Shown here one piece after another: positions 33,368 through 43,175 of a stretch of 64,000 nucleotides of DNA. Location: NCBI RefSeq assembly GCF_050946405.1, contig NZ_JBMNUS010000003.1, positions 124,001-188,000 on the forward strand, read 5' to 3'. This stretch comes from Pseudochelatococcus sp050946405. GTDB taxonomy: Bacteria; Pseudomonadota; Alphaproteobacteria; Rhizobiales; Beijerinckiaceae. Numbering within the stretch: the first letter of the stretch is position 1; each line of letters begins with the position of its first letter. A program made the position numbers and the translations under genes. The notes beneath the pieces are model-generated. The model was not told the origin of the DNA and did no database searches. It saw only the letters and a list, made by a program, of their open reading frames with translations.

Positions 33368-33985
33368 ATGTCGAAGAGAATTTCGGCCAAGTATAAAATC
33401 GATCGCCGTCTTGGCGAGAACATCTGGGGTCGTCCCAAGAGCCCCGTCAACCGCCGCGAGTACGGCCCCGGCCAGCACGGCCAGCGCCGCAAGGGCAAGA
33501 TGTCGGACTTCGGCACCCAGCTGCGCGCCAAGCAGAAGCTGAAGGGCTACTACGCCAACATCTCCGAGAAGCAGTTCCACCGCTATTACGTGGAAGCTTC
33601 CCGCCTGCGCGGCGACACCGGCGAGAACCTGATCGGCCTGCTGGAGCGCCGTCTCGACGCCGTGGTGTATCGCGCCAAGTTCGTGCCCACCGTGTTCGCT
33701 GCGCGCCAGTTCGTCAACCACGGGCATGTGAAGGTCAACGGCCGTCGCGTCAACATTCCGAGCTATCTCGTGCGCCCCGGCGATCTCATCGAGATCAAGG
33801 AATCGTCCCGCCAGCTCGTCGTGGTGCTCGAAGCCGCGGCGCTCGGCGAGCGCGACGTGCCGGATTATGTCGAGGTGGATCACAACAAGGGCGCCGCCCG
33901 TTTCGTGCGCGTGCCCACGCTGAGCGACGTGCCCTATCCGGTGCACATGGAGCCCAACCTCGTCGTCGAGTTCTACTCGCGCTGA
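33368..33985 (+). CDS. rpsD: 30S ribosomal protein S4
   Basis: Primary 16S-binding protein of the small subunit. The 205-residue protein has the S4 N-terminal domain (SKRISAKYKIDRRLGENIWGRP, with no zinc cysteines) and the S4 RNA-binding domain at about residues 95-160 (RRLDAVVYRAKFVPTVFAAR, FVNHGHVKVNGRRVNIPSY). GAGGA precedes ATG 33368. It is transcribed alone and followed by a textbook terminator, unlike the alpha-operon location of S4 in gammaproteobacteria. Confidence 0.98.
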   Translation: MSKRISAKYKIDRRLGENIWGRPKSPVNRREYGPGQHGQRRKGKMSDFGTQLRAKQKLKGYYANISEKQFHRYYVEASRLRGDTGENLIGLLERRLDAVVYRAKFVPTVFAARQFVNHGHVKVNGRRVNIPSYLVRPGDLIEIKESSRQLVVVLEAAALGERDVPDYVEVDHNKGAARFVRVPTLSDVPYPVHMEPNLVVEFYSR

Positions 33986-34011
33986 TCGGTTCCGCTGGAC
34001 GGAATACGGAG

Positions 34012-34037
34012 AAGCCGCCCTTTCGGGCGGCTTTTTT
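34012..34037 (+). terminator. Rho-independent terminator of rpsD
   Basis: AAGCCGCCC, loop TTTC, GGGCGGCTTTTTT. It lies 26 bases after the stop codon. Confidence 0.95.
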
Positions 34038-34056
34038 CATGGCTTGCGCCGCGCGT

Positions 34057-35229
34057 TCATGGCGCGCGCCGGGTTTGGCGGCTGCACCAGAAGGCGGCGG
34101 CCATCAGCAGGCCGATCCACCATCCTTGCCAGGCGCCGTGAAAGACGCTCACCACCGCCGCCGCGGCGACGGTGCTCGCGACGGCGGCGGCCGTCATGTC
34201 CGCGGGCAGGCGGGCGATGGCGCGCAGGATGAAGAACCCGTTCAGCGCCGCGAGCAGCGCGCCGACGAGCCCGAGTTCCGCCCATATCTGAAGGAAGCCG
34301 TCATGCGGGTGGCCCGCCGCGAGCAGCCGCCCCCGCCCGGCCGGAATATCGGCGGCGGCGGGCGCTTCCGCCATCCGCGCGCTCACCCCGAAGCCCGCGC
34401 CCGTCAGCGGGCGCTGATGCAGGATGGCGGCGAAATCCTGCCAGATCTCGATGCGGTCGGCCGCATGCACGGATTCGAGGCGCTCGACGAGCCGGGGCGG
34501 CATGAGCCCGTCCAGAAGCGCGCCCTTGAAGGGGGCGATGGCGAGGCAGCCCGCCAGCATGGCGCCGGCGATCAGCAGGCCCGCGCGCCGGCTCCACAGC
34601 GCCGCGAGGAACGCCGGCAGCGCCAGCAGCAGCCCCAGCATCGCCGCGCCCGACGTGGCGCGCTCGATGGTGACGACGAGCAGGACGCCGAGCCCCCAGG
34701 CCCATCTTTCCCAGCCGAGACGCCGCATCTGCACTGCGAGCGGCCAGAACAGGATGAGCAGGGTCATGACCGGCCGGTTGAAGATGAAGGATTGCGCCCG
34801 CATCCCGAGCGCGTCGCGCGCGCCGAGGCCGGTGGCGAGTTCCGCGACGATGAGCGCGCAGGCGCTCGCGAAGGCTATCGCCGCCCAGCGCACGAACGCG
34901 GGCGGGAGCACGCGCGGCAGGCCGGTGAGCAGCAGCGCGCCGCCGAGGAAGGGCAGGCCGGCTTCCGCCGCGACGAACAGCGACGTCGCCGGGGCATGGC
35001 TCCAGGTGAGCGAGAGAGCGGCGAAGGCGACGAAGCCGAGCGCGGCTGCGGCGGCCGCGCGCGGCGGGAGCGGCAGGCGTTCGCCGCCCGTGATTCGGGC
35101 CGCGAGCGCCAGCACGCCCGCCAGCGCGACGACGGCGGCGGCGGAACGGTTGGCGAGCGCCATCGCCAGCGGCAGGATCGCCAGCAGGATCAGGGCGGCG
35201 CGGTCGAGGGCGGGGCTGAGGGAGCGCAT
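34057..35229 (-). CDS. O-antigen ligase-like polymerase (Wzy/WaaL family)
   Basis: A 390-residue polytopic inner-membrane protein with about ten helices. The large loop at about residues 255-310 contains ESVHAADRIEIWQDFAAILHQRPLTGAGFG and GHPHDGFLQIWAELGLVGALL, the His-containing motif of O-antigen ligases and Wzy polymerases. ATG 35229 is chosen because the preceding 41 residues in frame are Arg-rich and soluble. It is divergent from exoD, so both genes may serve surface polysaccharide. Ligase or polymerase role cannot be told from sequence. Confidence 0.75.
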   Translation of the reverse strand: MRSLSPALDRAALILLAILPLAMALANRSAAAVVALAGVLALAARITGGERLPLPPRAAAAAALGFVAFAALSLTWSHAPATSLFVAAEAGLPFLGGALLLTGLPRVLPPAFVRWAAIAFASACALIVAELATGLGARDALGMRAQSFIFNRPVMTLLILFWPLAVQMRRLGWERWAWGLGVLLVVTIERATSGAAMLGLLLALPAFLAALWSRRAGLLIAGAMLAGCLAIAPFKGALLDGLMPPRLVERLESVHAADRIEIWQDFAAILHQRPLTGAGFGVSARMAEAPAAADIPAGRGRLLAAGHPHDGFLQIWAELGLVGALLAALNGFFILRAIARLPADMTAAAVASTVAAAAVVSVFHGAWQGWWIGLLMAAAFWCSRQTRRAP

Positions 35230-35350
35230 GGAATCTCTTTGGAATGCCTGAAATCCGCACGATCTGTAGACGATTTCAGGTGCACGCGGGATTAATTCGC
35301 GCGGGCGGCGGCGGCGCGCGCCGATATCCCCGCTTGGCCGGCGGGCCGTC

Positions 35351-36001
35351 ATGGTCTATGCAAGCCCGCTGCCCTTCCGCTCCCAGCCCCGGATCATCGC
35401 CCTGTCGCCTTCCGTTGCCCGCACATCTTCGGTTCTCATTGCGCTTCGGGACGGAGCGGGCGAACGGCTGACGCTCGGCGAGATCGTCGATGCGCTGGGG
35501 CCGCAGGCGTTCGCGCTGCTCTTCGTGGTGCTCGGTCTGCCCAATTGCCTGCCGATGCCGCCGCCGATCCCGCTCATCTGCGGATTTCTGGTGCTCGGCG
35601 TCTCGGCGCAGATCGTCTATGGTCGCACGACGCCGTGGATACCGCGCCGGCTGCTCGGCCGGTCCGTGGCGCGGGCGGATGTCGCGCGGGCGGTGGAAAC
35701 GGCGTTGCCCTACGTGCGGCGGCTGGAGCAATGGTCGCGGCCGCGTCTGATCTTCTTCGGCGCGCCCCTGCGCATGCGCCTCACCGGCGTGGCGCTGGTG
35801 CTCATCGCCTTCAGCCTGTTGACGGCCCCGCCGATCATCGGCCAGATTCCGCCGGGCATCGCGATCTGTCTCGTCGGGCTCGGGCTTGTGGAACGCGACG
35901 GCCTCGTCGTCATCTGCGGTCTGGCGGTCGGCGCGGTGGGCGTGAGCCTGAGCGCCGGTTTCGTCGTTGCCGTCGTTTCCGGCCTCCTGGCCGTGTTGTA
36001 A
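35351..36001 (+). CDS. exoD: ExoD-family exopolysaccharide synthesis protein
   Basis: A 216-residue membrane protein matching ExoD of rhizobia: an N-terminal soluble part with LTLGEIVDALGPQAFALLFVVLG, then the LPNCLPMPPPIPLICGF loop, a basic stretch (RLLGRSVARADVARAV) and two to three C-terminal hydrophobic segments. ExoD was first linked to exopolysaccharide and alkali tolerance in Sinorhizobium; its exact activity is unknown. It lies divergently beside the O-antigen ligase-like gene. Confidence 0.85.
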   Translation: MVYASPLPFRSQPRIIALSPSVARTSSVLIALRDGAGERLTLGEIVDALGPQAFALLFVVLGLPNCLPMPPPIPLICGFLVLGVSAQIVYGRTTPWIPRRLLGRSVARADVARAVETALPYVRRLEQWSRPRLIFFGAPLRMRLTGVALVLIAFSLLTAPPIIGQIPPGIAICLVGLGLVERDGLVVICGLAVGAVGVSLSAGFVVAVVSGLLAVL

Positions 36002-36024
36002 CGATCATGCCAAGGATTATGCCC

Positions 36025-36804
36025 ATGCGTCCCGTCATCGGTGTCGTCGCGGATGTGAAGCCGTCGCGCAAACATGTCTGGCATAAGGTGCAGGACAAAT
36101 ATCTTTACGCCGTCGCGCGCGGGGCGGATGCGGAGGTGGTGATCCTGCCCGGCCGCCTCTCCGCCACCGATGCGGGGGAGCGGAGCATCAGCCCCGATCT
36201 CGACCGGCTGCTGGCTTTCCTCGACGGCGTGTTCCTGCCCGGCAGCCCGTCGAACGTCGATCCGGCCGTCTATGGCGGCGAGCGCACGTTCGCCGACGAG
36301 CTGCTCGACCGGGATCGCGACGACCTGTCGCTGCCGCTGGTGCGCGCGGCGGTGGAGCGGGGGTTGCCGCTTCTTGGCGTGTGTCGCGGCTTTCAGGAGA
36401 TCAACGCCGCGCTCGGCGGCACCCTGCACCAGCATGTGCAGGATGTCGGCGGTTTCAACGACCACCGCGAGCCCGACGGCGATCTCGCGACGCAATATGC
36501 GCCGGCGCACGAGGTCGCGCTGGTGGAAGGCGGCATTCTGCATGAACTCGCGGGCGTGGCGCGGGTGCAGGTCAATTCGCTCCACAGCCAGGGGATCGAC
36601 CGGCTCGCGCCCGGCCTCGTGGCGGAAGCTCACGCGCCGGACGGGCTGATCGAGGCGTTCCATGTCGCCGCCGCCCGCGAGCGCGGCGCCTTCGCGGTGG
36701 CGGTGCAATGGCATCCCGAATGGCGGGTGTGGGCCGATCCGCTGTCGACGGCGCTGTTCCGCGCCTTCGGCGAGGCGGCGCGCGCCTACGCCGCCGCCCG
36801 CTGA
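36025..36804 (+). CDS. Class I glutamine amidotransferase, gamma-glutamyl-GABA hydrolase (PuuD) type
   Basis: A 259-residue hydrolase of the peptidase C26 group that usually removes gamma-glutamyl from gamma-glutamyl-GABA or related amides. Catalytic Cys is in GVCRGFQEINAALGG (about residue 117), and the His-Glu pair in VQWHPEWR near the end. VNSLHSQGIDRLAPGL is the family's substrate-loop signature. I choose ATG 36025 because AAGGA lies eight bases ahead; ATGs at 36007 and 36019 are in frame. It overlaps the convergent RND gene by 19 bases. Confidence 0.83.
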   Translation: MRPVIGVVADVKPSRKHVWHKVQDKYLYAVARGADAEVVILPGRLSATDAGERSISPDLDRLLAFLDGVFLPGSPSNVDPAVYGGERTFADELLDRDRDDLSLPLVRAAVERGLPLLGVCRGFQEINAALGGTLHQHVQDVGGFNDHREPDGDLATQYAPAHEVALVEGGILHELAGVARVQVNSLHSQGIDRLAPGLVAEAHAPDGLIEAFHVAAARERGAFAVAVQWHPEWRVWADPLSTALFRAFGEAARAYAAAR

Positions 36805-39800
36805 TCGCGCGCGGCGGTTCCGCGCAGGCGCGTTTGCAGGCGGTCGAACAGCACGTAGACGGCGGGCGTCGTATAGAGCGTCAGCAACTGGCTGAGCACG
36901 AGCCCGCCGACGATGGCGACGCCGAGCGGCTGGCGCATTTCCGCGCCTTCGCCAAGCCCGGCCGCGAGCGGCACCGCGCCCAGTATCGCGGCGAGCGTCG
37001 TCATCATGATGGGGCGGAACCGCAGCAGCGCCGCCTGCACGATGGCCGCCTCCGGCGCGAGGCCCTGAGCGCGCTCGGCCTGGATGGCGAAGTCGATCAT
37101 CATGATGGCGTTCTTCTTCACGATGCCGATGAGCAGGAAGACGCCGATGAGCGCGATGAGGCTGAACTCCATGCCAGCCAGCATCAGCGCCATCACCGCG
37201 CCGATGCCCGCCGAGGGCAATGTCGACAGGATCGTCAGCGGGTGGATGTAGCTCTCGTAGAGGATGCCGAGCACGATGTAGATGGTGGCGAGCGCCGCGA
37301 GGATCAGCCACGCCATCGACGACGACATCTCCTGAAAGGTGCGGGCGGTGCCCTCGAAACTGCCGTGGATGGCGCGCGGCACGTTGAGCTCCGCCATCAC
37401 GCGGTTGACGGCGACGACGGCGTCGCTCAGCGCCGCCCTTTCCGCGAGGTTGAAGGAAATGGTGGTCGCGACGAACAGCCCCTGATGGTTGACGGACAGC
37501 GGCGTGGTGCCGAAGCTGTGGCTCGCCACCGCCGACAGCGGGATCATGTCCCGCTTCGCCGTGCTGACGGCCGAGCCTGTGGAAGCCTGCCCGCGCCCCG
37601 TCACCGCGATCTGGTTGAGGAGCTGGTTGCGCACCGGGTCGCCGGCGATGTCGGCGGCGCTCGCCGCCGCGCCGCCGCCCGATACGGTGCCGGAGAGCGC
37701 GCCGGACAATTGCGTGGCGCTGATCGTGCCTCCCTTGGCGCTGATGTAGATGGCGCCGAGCGATTCGGGCCCGGCCAGATAGCGCGGTTCGAGGCCCATG
37801 ATGACGCTGTACTGGTTCAGCCGGTCGTAGATGGTGGAGACGGCGCGCTGGCCGAAGGCGTCGTAAAGCACGCCGTTGATCTGGCTCATGCTGAGACCGA
37901 AGCGCGCCACCGCGTCGCGGTCGACGGCGAGGTTCACTTGCAGCCCCGCTTCCTCGCGGTCGGAATCGATGTCGGTCAGCAACGGCTCGCGCTTGAGCGC
38001 CTCGGTGATCTTCGGCGCCCAGTCGCGCAGCGCCGCGAGATCGTCGCTTTGCAGGGTGAACTGATATTGCGAGCTGCTCTCGCGCCCGCCCACGCGCAGA
38101 TCCTGCACCGGAAACAGGAAGGTCGACGCGCCCTCGACGCGCGCGAATTGCGGGCGCAGGCGGTTGACGATCTCCCACGCCGAGGCGTCGCGCTGTGCGA
38201 GCGGCTTCAGCGTGACGTTGAGGAAGGCGGAGTTCGCCCGCCCGCCGGTGAACACCACGACATTCTCGACCGCCGGATCGGCGCGCACGATCTGCTCGAA
38301 CTCGGCGATCTTGTCGCGCAGGTTGAGGAAGGAGGTGCTCTGGTCCGCCCGCACGCCGCCGATGAGCGCGCCCGTGTCCTGTAGCGGCAGCAGGCCCTTG
38401 GGCACCACGGTGAAAAGATGGACGTTGAGGCCGATCGTGACGAGCAGCGTCAGCACCAGAAGCCACGGATGGCGCAGGGCGGCGGTGAGCGTGCGGGCGT
38501 AGAAGCGCAATATCGCGCCCGACAGGCGCGATGGCCCGGGCACGTCTGATTTGGACGCGCGGCCGAGAAGGCGCGCGCACATCATCGGCGTCGTCGTCAG
38601 CGAGATCACCAGCGACACGATGATCGTCGACGACAACACGACCGCGAATTCGCGGAACATGCGCCCCGGCAGGCCGCCAAGCAGCAGCAGCGGGATGAAC
38701 ACGGCCACGAGCGACACGCTCATGGAGAGCACGGTGAAGCTCACTTCCCGCGCGCCTGTCAGCGCCGCCCGCACGCGCCCCGTGCCGGCCTCCACATGGC
38801 GCATGGTGTTTTCCAGCACCACGATGGCGTCGTCCACGACGAAGCCGGTGGCGATGATGAGCGCCATCAGCGAGAAGTTGTTGAGGCTGTAGCCCAGCCA
38901 GTACATCGCCCCGAAGCTGACGATCAGCGACACCGGCACCGCGACGGCCGGGATCAGCGTGGCCCGCCAGTCGCGCAGGAAAAGATAGACGACGAAGATG
39001 ACGAGCGCGATGGAGGCGGCGAGAGTGAACTGCACGTCGACCATCGAGGCGCGGATCGTCGTGGTGCGGTCGAGCGCCACCGACAGGTCGATGCCCGCCG
39101 GGATGGCGGCGCCCAACTGCGGCAGCAGCGCCTTCACGGCGTCGACGGTCTCGATGATGTTGGCGCCGGGCATGCGCGTCAGCGTCATGAGCACGGCGGG
39201 CTCGCCGTTGAACAGGCCGCGGTTGCGCACGTTCTCCACCGAATCCGTGACGGTGGCGATATCGCCGAGCCGCACCGGCGCGCCGTTGCGCCAGGCGATG
39301 ACGAGGGGGCGATAGTGCTCCGCCAGGCGGTAGGGCTCGTTGGTGTAGATCTGCCAGCGCCGGTCGCCGTATTCGATGGCGCCCTTGGGGCTGTTGGCAT
39401 TGGCGGCGGAAAGCGCCGCGCGCACGTCCTCCAGCCCGATGCCGAGGTTGAAAAGGGCGGTGGGGTTGATGTCCACCCGCACGGCCGGCAGCGAACTGCC
39501 GCTGACGCCCACTTGCCCGATGCCCTTCACCTGCGACAGCTTTTGCGACAGGATCGTGGAGGCGGCGTCGTACATGTCGCCGAGCGGCAGCGTCTTCGAG
39601 GTGAGGGCGAGCAGCATCACCGGCGCGTCGGCCGGGTTGGCCTTGCGGTAGGTGGGGTTGCCGCGCATGGCGGCGGGCATGTCGGCGCGGGCGGCGGCGA
39701 TGGCCGCCTCCACGTCGCGCGCCGCGCCGTCGATGTCGCGGTTGAGGCCGAATTGCAGCACGATCCGCGTCGAGCCCTGCGAACTCGACGAGGTGATTTC

Positions 39801-40034
39801 GGTGACGTCCGCGATCTGGCCGAGATGGCGTTCGAGCGGCGTCGCCACGCTCGTCGCCATGATCTCGGGGCTCGCTCCCGCCATGGAGGCCGACACCATG
39901 ATGGTGGGAAACTCCACCTGCGGCAGCGGCGCCACCGGCAGTCGGAAATAAGCCAGAAGCCCCGCGAGCGCCAGGCCGATTGTCAGCAGCGTGGTCGCCA
40001 CCGGGCGGCGGATGAAGGGCGCGGAAATGTTCAT
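36786..40034 (-). CDS. RND efflux permease, MdtC-like
   Basis: A 1082-residue inner-membrane drug/proton antiporter subunit. It has 12 helices with two large periplasmic loops, the N-terminal MNISAPFIRRPVATTLL signature, the proton-relay region LIIATGFVVDDAIVVLEN in TM4, and GIVKKNAIMMIDFAI in TM11. The ATG overlaps the stop of the MdtB-like gene (ATGA), as in mdtABC and muxABC operons where two different RND subunits form a heterotrimer. Pairing with the upstream gene supports the C-subunit assignment. Substrates cannot be predicted. Its 3' end runs 19 bases into the convergent amidotransferase gene. Confidence 0.88.
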   Translation of the reverse strand: MNISAPFIRRPVATTLLTIGLALAGLLAYFRLPVAPLPQVEFPTIMVSASMAGASPEIMATSVATPLERHLGQIADVTEITSSSSQGSTRIVLQFGLNRDIDGAARDVEAAIAAARADMPAAMRGNPTYRKANPADAPVMLLALTSKTLPLGDMYDAASTILSQKLSQVKGIGQVGVSGSSLPAVRVDINPTALFNLGIGLEDVRAALSAANANSPKGAIEYGDRRWQIYTNEPYRLAEHYRPLVIAWRNGAPVRLGDIATVTDSVENVRNRGLFNGEPAVLMTLTRMPGANIIETVDAVKALLPQLGAAIPAGIDLSVALDRTTTIRASMVDVQFTLAASIALVIFVVYLFLRDWRATLIPAVAVPVSLIVSFGAMYWLGYSLNNFSLMALIIATGFVVDDAIVVLENTMRHVEAGTGRVRAALTGAREVSFTVLSMSVSLVAVFIPLLLLGGLPGRMFREFAVVLSSTIIVSLVISLTTTPMMCARLLGRASKSDVPGPSRLSGAILRFYARTLTAALRHPWLLVLTLLVTIGLNVHLFTVVPKGLLPLQDTGALIGGVRADQSTSFLNLRDKIAEFEQIVRADPAVENVVVFTGGRANSAFLNVTLKPLAQRDASAWEIVNRLRPQFARVEGASTFLFPVQDLRVGGRESSSQYQFTLQSDDLAALRDWAPKITEALKREPLLTDIDSDREEAGLQVNLAVDRDAVARFGLSMSQINGVLYDAFGQRAVSTIYDRLNQYSVIMGLEPRYLAGPESLGAIYISAKGGTISATQLSGALSGTVSGGGAAASAADIAGDPVRNQLLNQIAVTGRGQASTGSAVSTAKRDMIPLSAVASHSFGTTPLSVNHQGLFVATTISFNLAERAALSDAVVAVNRVMAELNVPRAIHGSFEGTARTFQEMSSSMAWLILAALATIYIVLGILYESYIHPLTILSTLPSAGIGAVMALMLAGMEFSLIALIGVFLLIGIVKKNAIMMIDFAIQAERAQGLAPEAAIVQAALLRFRPIMMTTLAAILGAVPLAAGLGEGAEMRQPLGVAIVGGLVLSQLLTLYTTPAVYVLFDRLQTRLRGTAARDQRAAA

Positions 40035-43000
40035 GGCCGCGCTTCTTCCGGCTCGTCCTCTTCCGGTTCCGGCCGCGTATCGAGCACGCGCGCCAGCCTG
40101 TCGAAGGCCAGATAGATCACAGGCGTCGTGAACAGCGTCAGCACCTGGCTGACGATGAGCCCGCCGACGATGGTGATGCCGAGCGGCTGGCGCAGTTCCG
40201 AACCCGCCCCCTCGCCCAGCATCAGCGGCAGGCCGGAGAACAGCGCTGCGAAGGTCGTCATCAGGATGGGGCGGAAGCGCAGCAGGCACGCCTCATGGAT
40301 CGCCGCGCGCGCAGACAGGCCGCGGTTGCGTTCCGCGTCCAGCGCGAAGTCGATCATCATGATGGCGTTCTTCTTCACGATGCCGATGAGCAGCACGATG
40401 CCGATGATGCCGATGATGTCGAGCTCCCGCTCCATCCAGATGAGCGCCAGCAGCGCGCCGAGGCCCGCCGAGGGCAGGGTGGAGAGGATCGTCACCGGAT
40501 GCACGTAACTCTCGTAGAGCACGCCGAGCACGATATACATCGCCGCGACCGCCGCGATCAGCAGCAATACCTGGCTGGTGAGCGCCGCTTCGAAAGCGAG
40601 CGCCGCTCCTTCGAACGACGTGGTGACGCCGGGCGGCAGGCCGATGTTCGCCGCCGTGGCGCGGATCGCGTCCACCGCCTGCCCGAGCGCCGCGCCCGGC
40701 GCGAGGTTGAAGGAGATGGTGGCGGTGGGAAACTGGCTGCGGTGGTTGAGCTGGAGCGGCGCGAGCCGCTCCGTCACCGTGGCGATGGCCGAGAGCGGCA
40801 CCTGCCCGCCGCCGGCCGAGGGCAGGTAGATGTCGCGCAGCGCGGCGGGCGTGAAGCGCAGCGCCGGATCGGCTTCCAGAATGACGCGGTACTGGTTCGC
40901 CTGCGTGAAGATGGTGGAGACGATGCGCTGGCCGAAGGCGGAATAGAGCGCGTTGTCGACGGTCGCCGTGGTGATGCCGTAACGCGCCGCCGTGTCGCGG
41001 TCCACCGTGACCTGCGCGGCGAGGCCGCGCTCCAGCAGGTTGCTGGTCACGTCCTCAAGCTGGGGCAGGGTGCGCAGCGCCTCCACCATGCGCGGCACCC
41101 ATTCCGAGAGCACCTCCGGGTCGGCGTCGTCGAGCACGAACTGGTATTGCGTGCGGCTCGCCGTGGAATCGATGGTGAGATCCTGCACCGGCTGCATGTA
41201 GAGGCCGATGCCCGGCACCCCGGCCGCCTGCGCCGTGATGCGGCGCGCGATCTCGGCGGCGGTGGCGTCGCGCTCGCCGCGCGGTTTCAGCTCGATCTGG
41301 AAGCGGCCGGTGTTGAGGGTGAGATTCGTGCCGTCGACGCCGATGTACGAGGTGACGCCGGCGACGTCGGGATCGGCGAGGATGATCCGCGCGATCTCCT
41401 GCTGCCGCTCCGCCATGCCGGTGAAGGATATGGATTGCTCCGCCTCCGACACGCCGGCGATGAGGCCGGTGTCCTGCACCGGAAAGAAGCCTTTGGGCAC
41501 GATGACGTACAGCCAGACCGTCAGCCCCAGCGTGCCGAGCGCGACGAGAAGCGTCACCCAGCCGTGATCCAGCACGACGTCGAGCATGCGCCCGTAGGCG
41601 GCGATGAGGCCGTCGAACCATGTGCGGCGCTCGACGCGCGCCTCGCGGCGCAGGATCTTCGCGCACAGCATCGGCACCAGCGTCAGCGAGACGACCGCCG
41701 ATATCAGGATGGTGACGGCGAGCGTGACGGCGAATTCGCGGAACAGCCGGCCCACGACATCGCCCATGAACAGTAGCGGAATCAGCACCGCGATGAGCGA
41801 AAGCGTCAGCGAGATGATGGTGAAGCCGATCTGCCCCGCGCCCTTGAGCGCGGCGTCGAGCGGCTTGTCGCCCTTCTCGATGTAGCGGGCGATGTTCTCG
41901 ATCATGACGATCGCGTCGTCCACCACGAAGCCGGTGGCGATGGTGAGCGCCATCAGCGACAGGTTGTTGAGGCTGAAGCCGGCGAGATACATCACCGCGA
42001 ACGTGCCCACGAGCGACAGCGGCACGGACAGGCTCGGGATGATCGTGGCCGGAATGTTGCGCAGGAACAGGAAGATGACGAGCACGACGAGGCCGATGGC
42101 CATCATCAGCTCCACCTGCACGTCATGCACCGAGGCGCGGATCGTCTCCGTGCGGTCGGACATCACGGCGACGTCGACGGAGGCGGGCAGCGATTCGGTG
42201 AGCGCGGGCAACAGCGCGCGCACGTTGTCCACCACGGCGATGACGTTCGCGCCCGGCTGGCGGCGGATGTTGATCAGGATCGCCGGTTGCTGGCTTTCCC
42301 CGCTTCCGTCCGCCCGGCTGCCCTCCCGACTGCCTGCCCACGCGCCGAGGCGCTCGTTTTCCGCGCCCTCGATGACGTCCGCCACGTCGGAAAGGCGCAC
42401 CGGGGCGTTGTTGCGGTAGGCGATGACGAGGTTGCGGAACTCGTCGATGCCGCGCAACTGATCGTTCGACTGGATGGCGTAGGCGCGCCGCTCGCCGTCG
42501 AAACTGCCCTTGGGCGTGTTGACGTTGGCGTTGCCGATGGTGGAGCGCAGATCGTCGATGTTGAGGCCGTAGGCGGCGAGCGCCAGCGTGTTGGCGCGCA
42601 CCCGCACGGCGGGCCGCTGCCCGCCCGCCAGCGTCACCAGCCCGACGCCCGCCACCTGCGAGATTTTTTGCGCAAGGCGCGTCTCCACCATGTCCTGCAC
42701 CTGCGTCAGCGGCAGGGTGGCGGAGGTGACGGCGAGCGTCATCACCGGCGCATCGGCCGGGTTGACCTTGGCGTAGACGGGTGGCGCGGGCAGGTCCGAG
42801 GGCAGGAGATTGCCGGCCGCGTTGATCGCCGCCTGCACCTGCTGGCCGGCGATGTCGATGCCGAGATCGAGGTTGAATTGCAGCGTGACGACGGACGCGC
42901 CCGCCGCCGAGGTCGAGGACATCTGCCGCAGGCCCGGCATCTGGCCGAGCTGGCGCTCCAGTGGCGCGGTGACGGAAGCGACCATCACCTCCGGCGAGGC

Positions 43001-43159
43001 GCCGGGGTAGAAGGTCTGCACCTGGATCGTCGGGTAATCGACCTCGGGCAGCGCCGCGAGCGGCAGGTTGCGAAAGGCGATGACGCCGACGATCATCAGC
43101 GCCAGCATCAGCAGCGTCGTCGCCACCGGCCGCAGGATGAAGGGGCGGGAGACGTTCAT
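40031..43159 (-). CDS. RND efflux permease, MdtB-like
   Basis: A 1042-residue RND transporter paralogous to the next gene. It starts MNVSRPFILRPVATTLLMLALM, carries LTIATGFVVDDAIVMIENIARYIEKG in TM4 and GIVKKNAIMMIDFALDAERNRG in TM11, and ends with an acidic PEPEEDEPEEARP tail. A small Gly/Ser/Arg insert (SREGSRADGSGES, about residue 280) is not typical. It follows the adaptor gene by 16 bases and overlaps the MdtC-like gene. The cytoplasmic acidic tail is unusual and its role unknown. Confidence 0.88.
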   Translation of the reverse strand: MNVSRPFILRPVATTLLMLALMIVGVIAFRNLPLAALPEVDYPTIQVQTFYPGASPEVMVASVTAPLERQLGQMPGLRQMSSTSAAGASVVTLQFNLDLGIDIAGQQVQAAINAAGNLLPSDLPAPPVYAKVNPADAPVMTLAVTSATLPLTQVQDMVETRLAQKISQVAGVGLVTLAGGQRPAVRVRANTLALAAYGLNIDDLRSTIGNANVNTPKGSFDGERRAYAIQSNDQLRGIDEFRNLVIAYRNNAPVRLSDVADVIEGAENERLGAWAGSREGSRADGSGESQQPAILINIRRQPGANVIAVVDNVRALLPALTESLPASVDVAVMSDRTETIRASVHDVQVELMMAIGLVVLVIFLFLRNIPATIIPSLSVPLSLVGTFAVMYLAGFSLNNLSLMALTIATGFVVDDAIVMIENIARYIEKGDKPLDAALKGAGQIGFTIISLTLSLIAVLIPLLFMGDVVGRLFREFAVTLAVTILISAVVSLTLVPMLCAKILRREARVERRTWFDGLIAAYGRMLDVVLDHGWVTLLVALGTLGLTVWLYVIVPKGFFPVQDTGLIAGVSEAEQSISFTGMAERQQEIARIILADPDVAGVTSYIGVDGTNLTLNTGRFQIELKPRGERDATAAEIARRITAQAAGVPGIGLYMQPVQDLTIDSTASRTQYQFVLDDADPEVLSEWVPRMVEALRTLPQLEDVTSNLLERGLAAQVTVDRDTAARYGITTATVDNALYSAFGQRIVSTIFTQANQYRVILEADPALRFTPAALRDIYLPSAGGGQVPLSAIATVTERLAPLQLNHRSQFPTATISFNLAPGAALGQAVDAIRATAANIGLPPGVTTSFEGAALAFEAALTSQVLLLIAAVAAMYIVLGVLYESYVHPVTILSTLPSAGLGALLALIWMERELDIIGIIGIVLLIGIVKKNAIMMIDFALDAERNRGLSARAAIHEACLLRFRPILMTTFAALFSGLPLMLGEGAGSELRQPLGITIVGGLIVSQVLTLFTTPVIYLAFDRLARVLDTRPEPEEDEPEEARP

Positions 43160-43175
43160 GTCGTCACATCCGGCT

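Noticed and set aside
35710..38580. A 956-codon frame opposite exoD and inside the RND gene
   Set aside because: Low-complexity Arg/His/Ala product with no motif; the RND permease frame in the same DNA is unambiguous.
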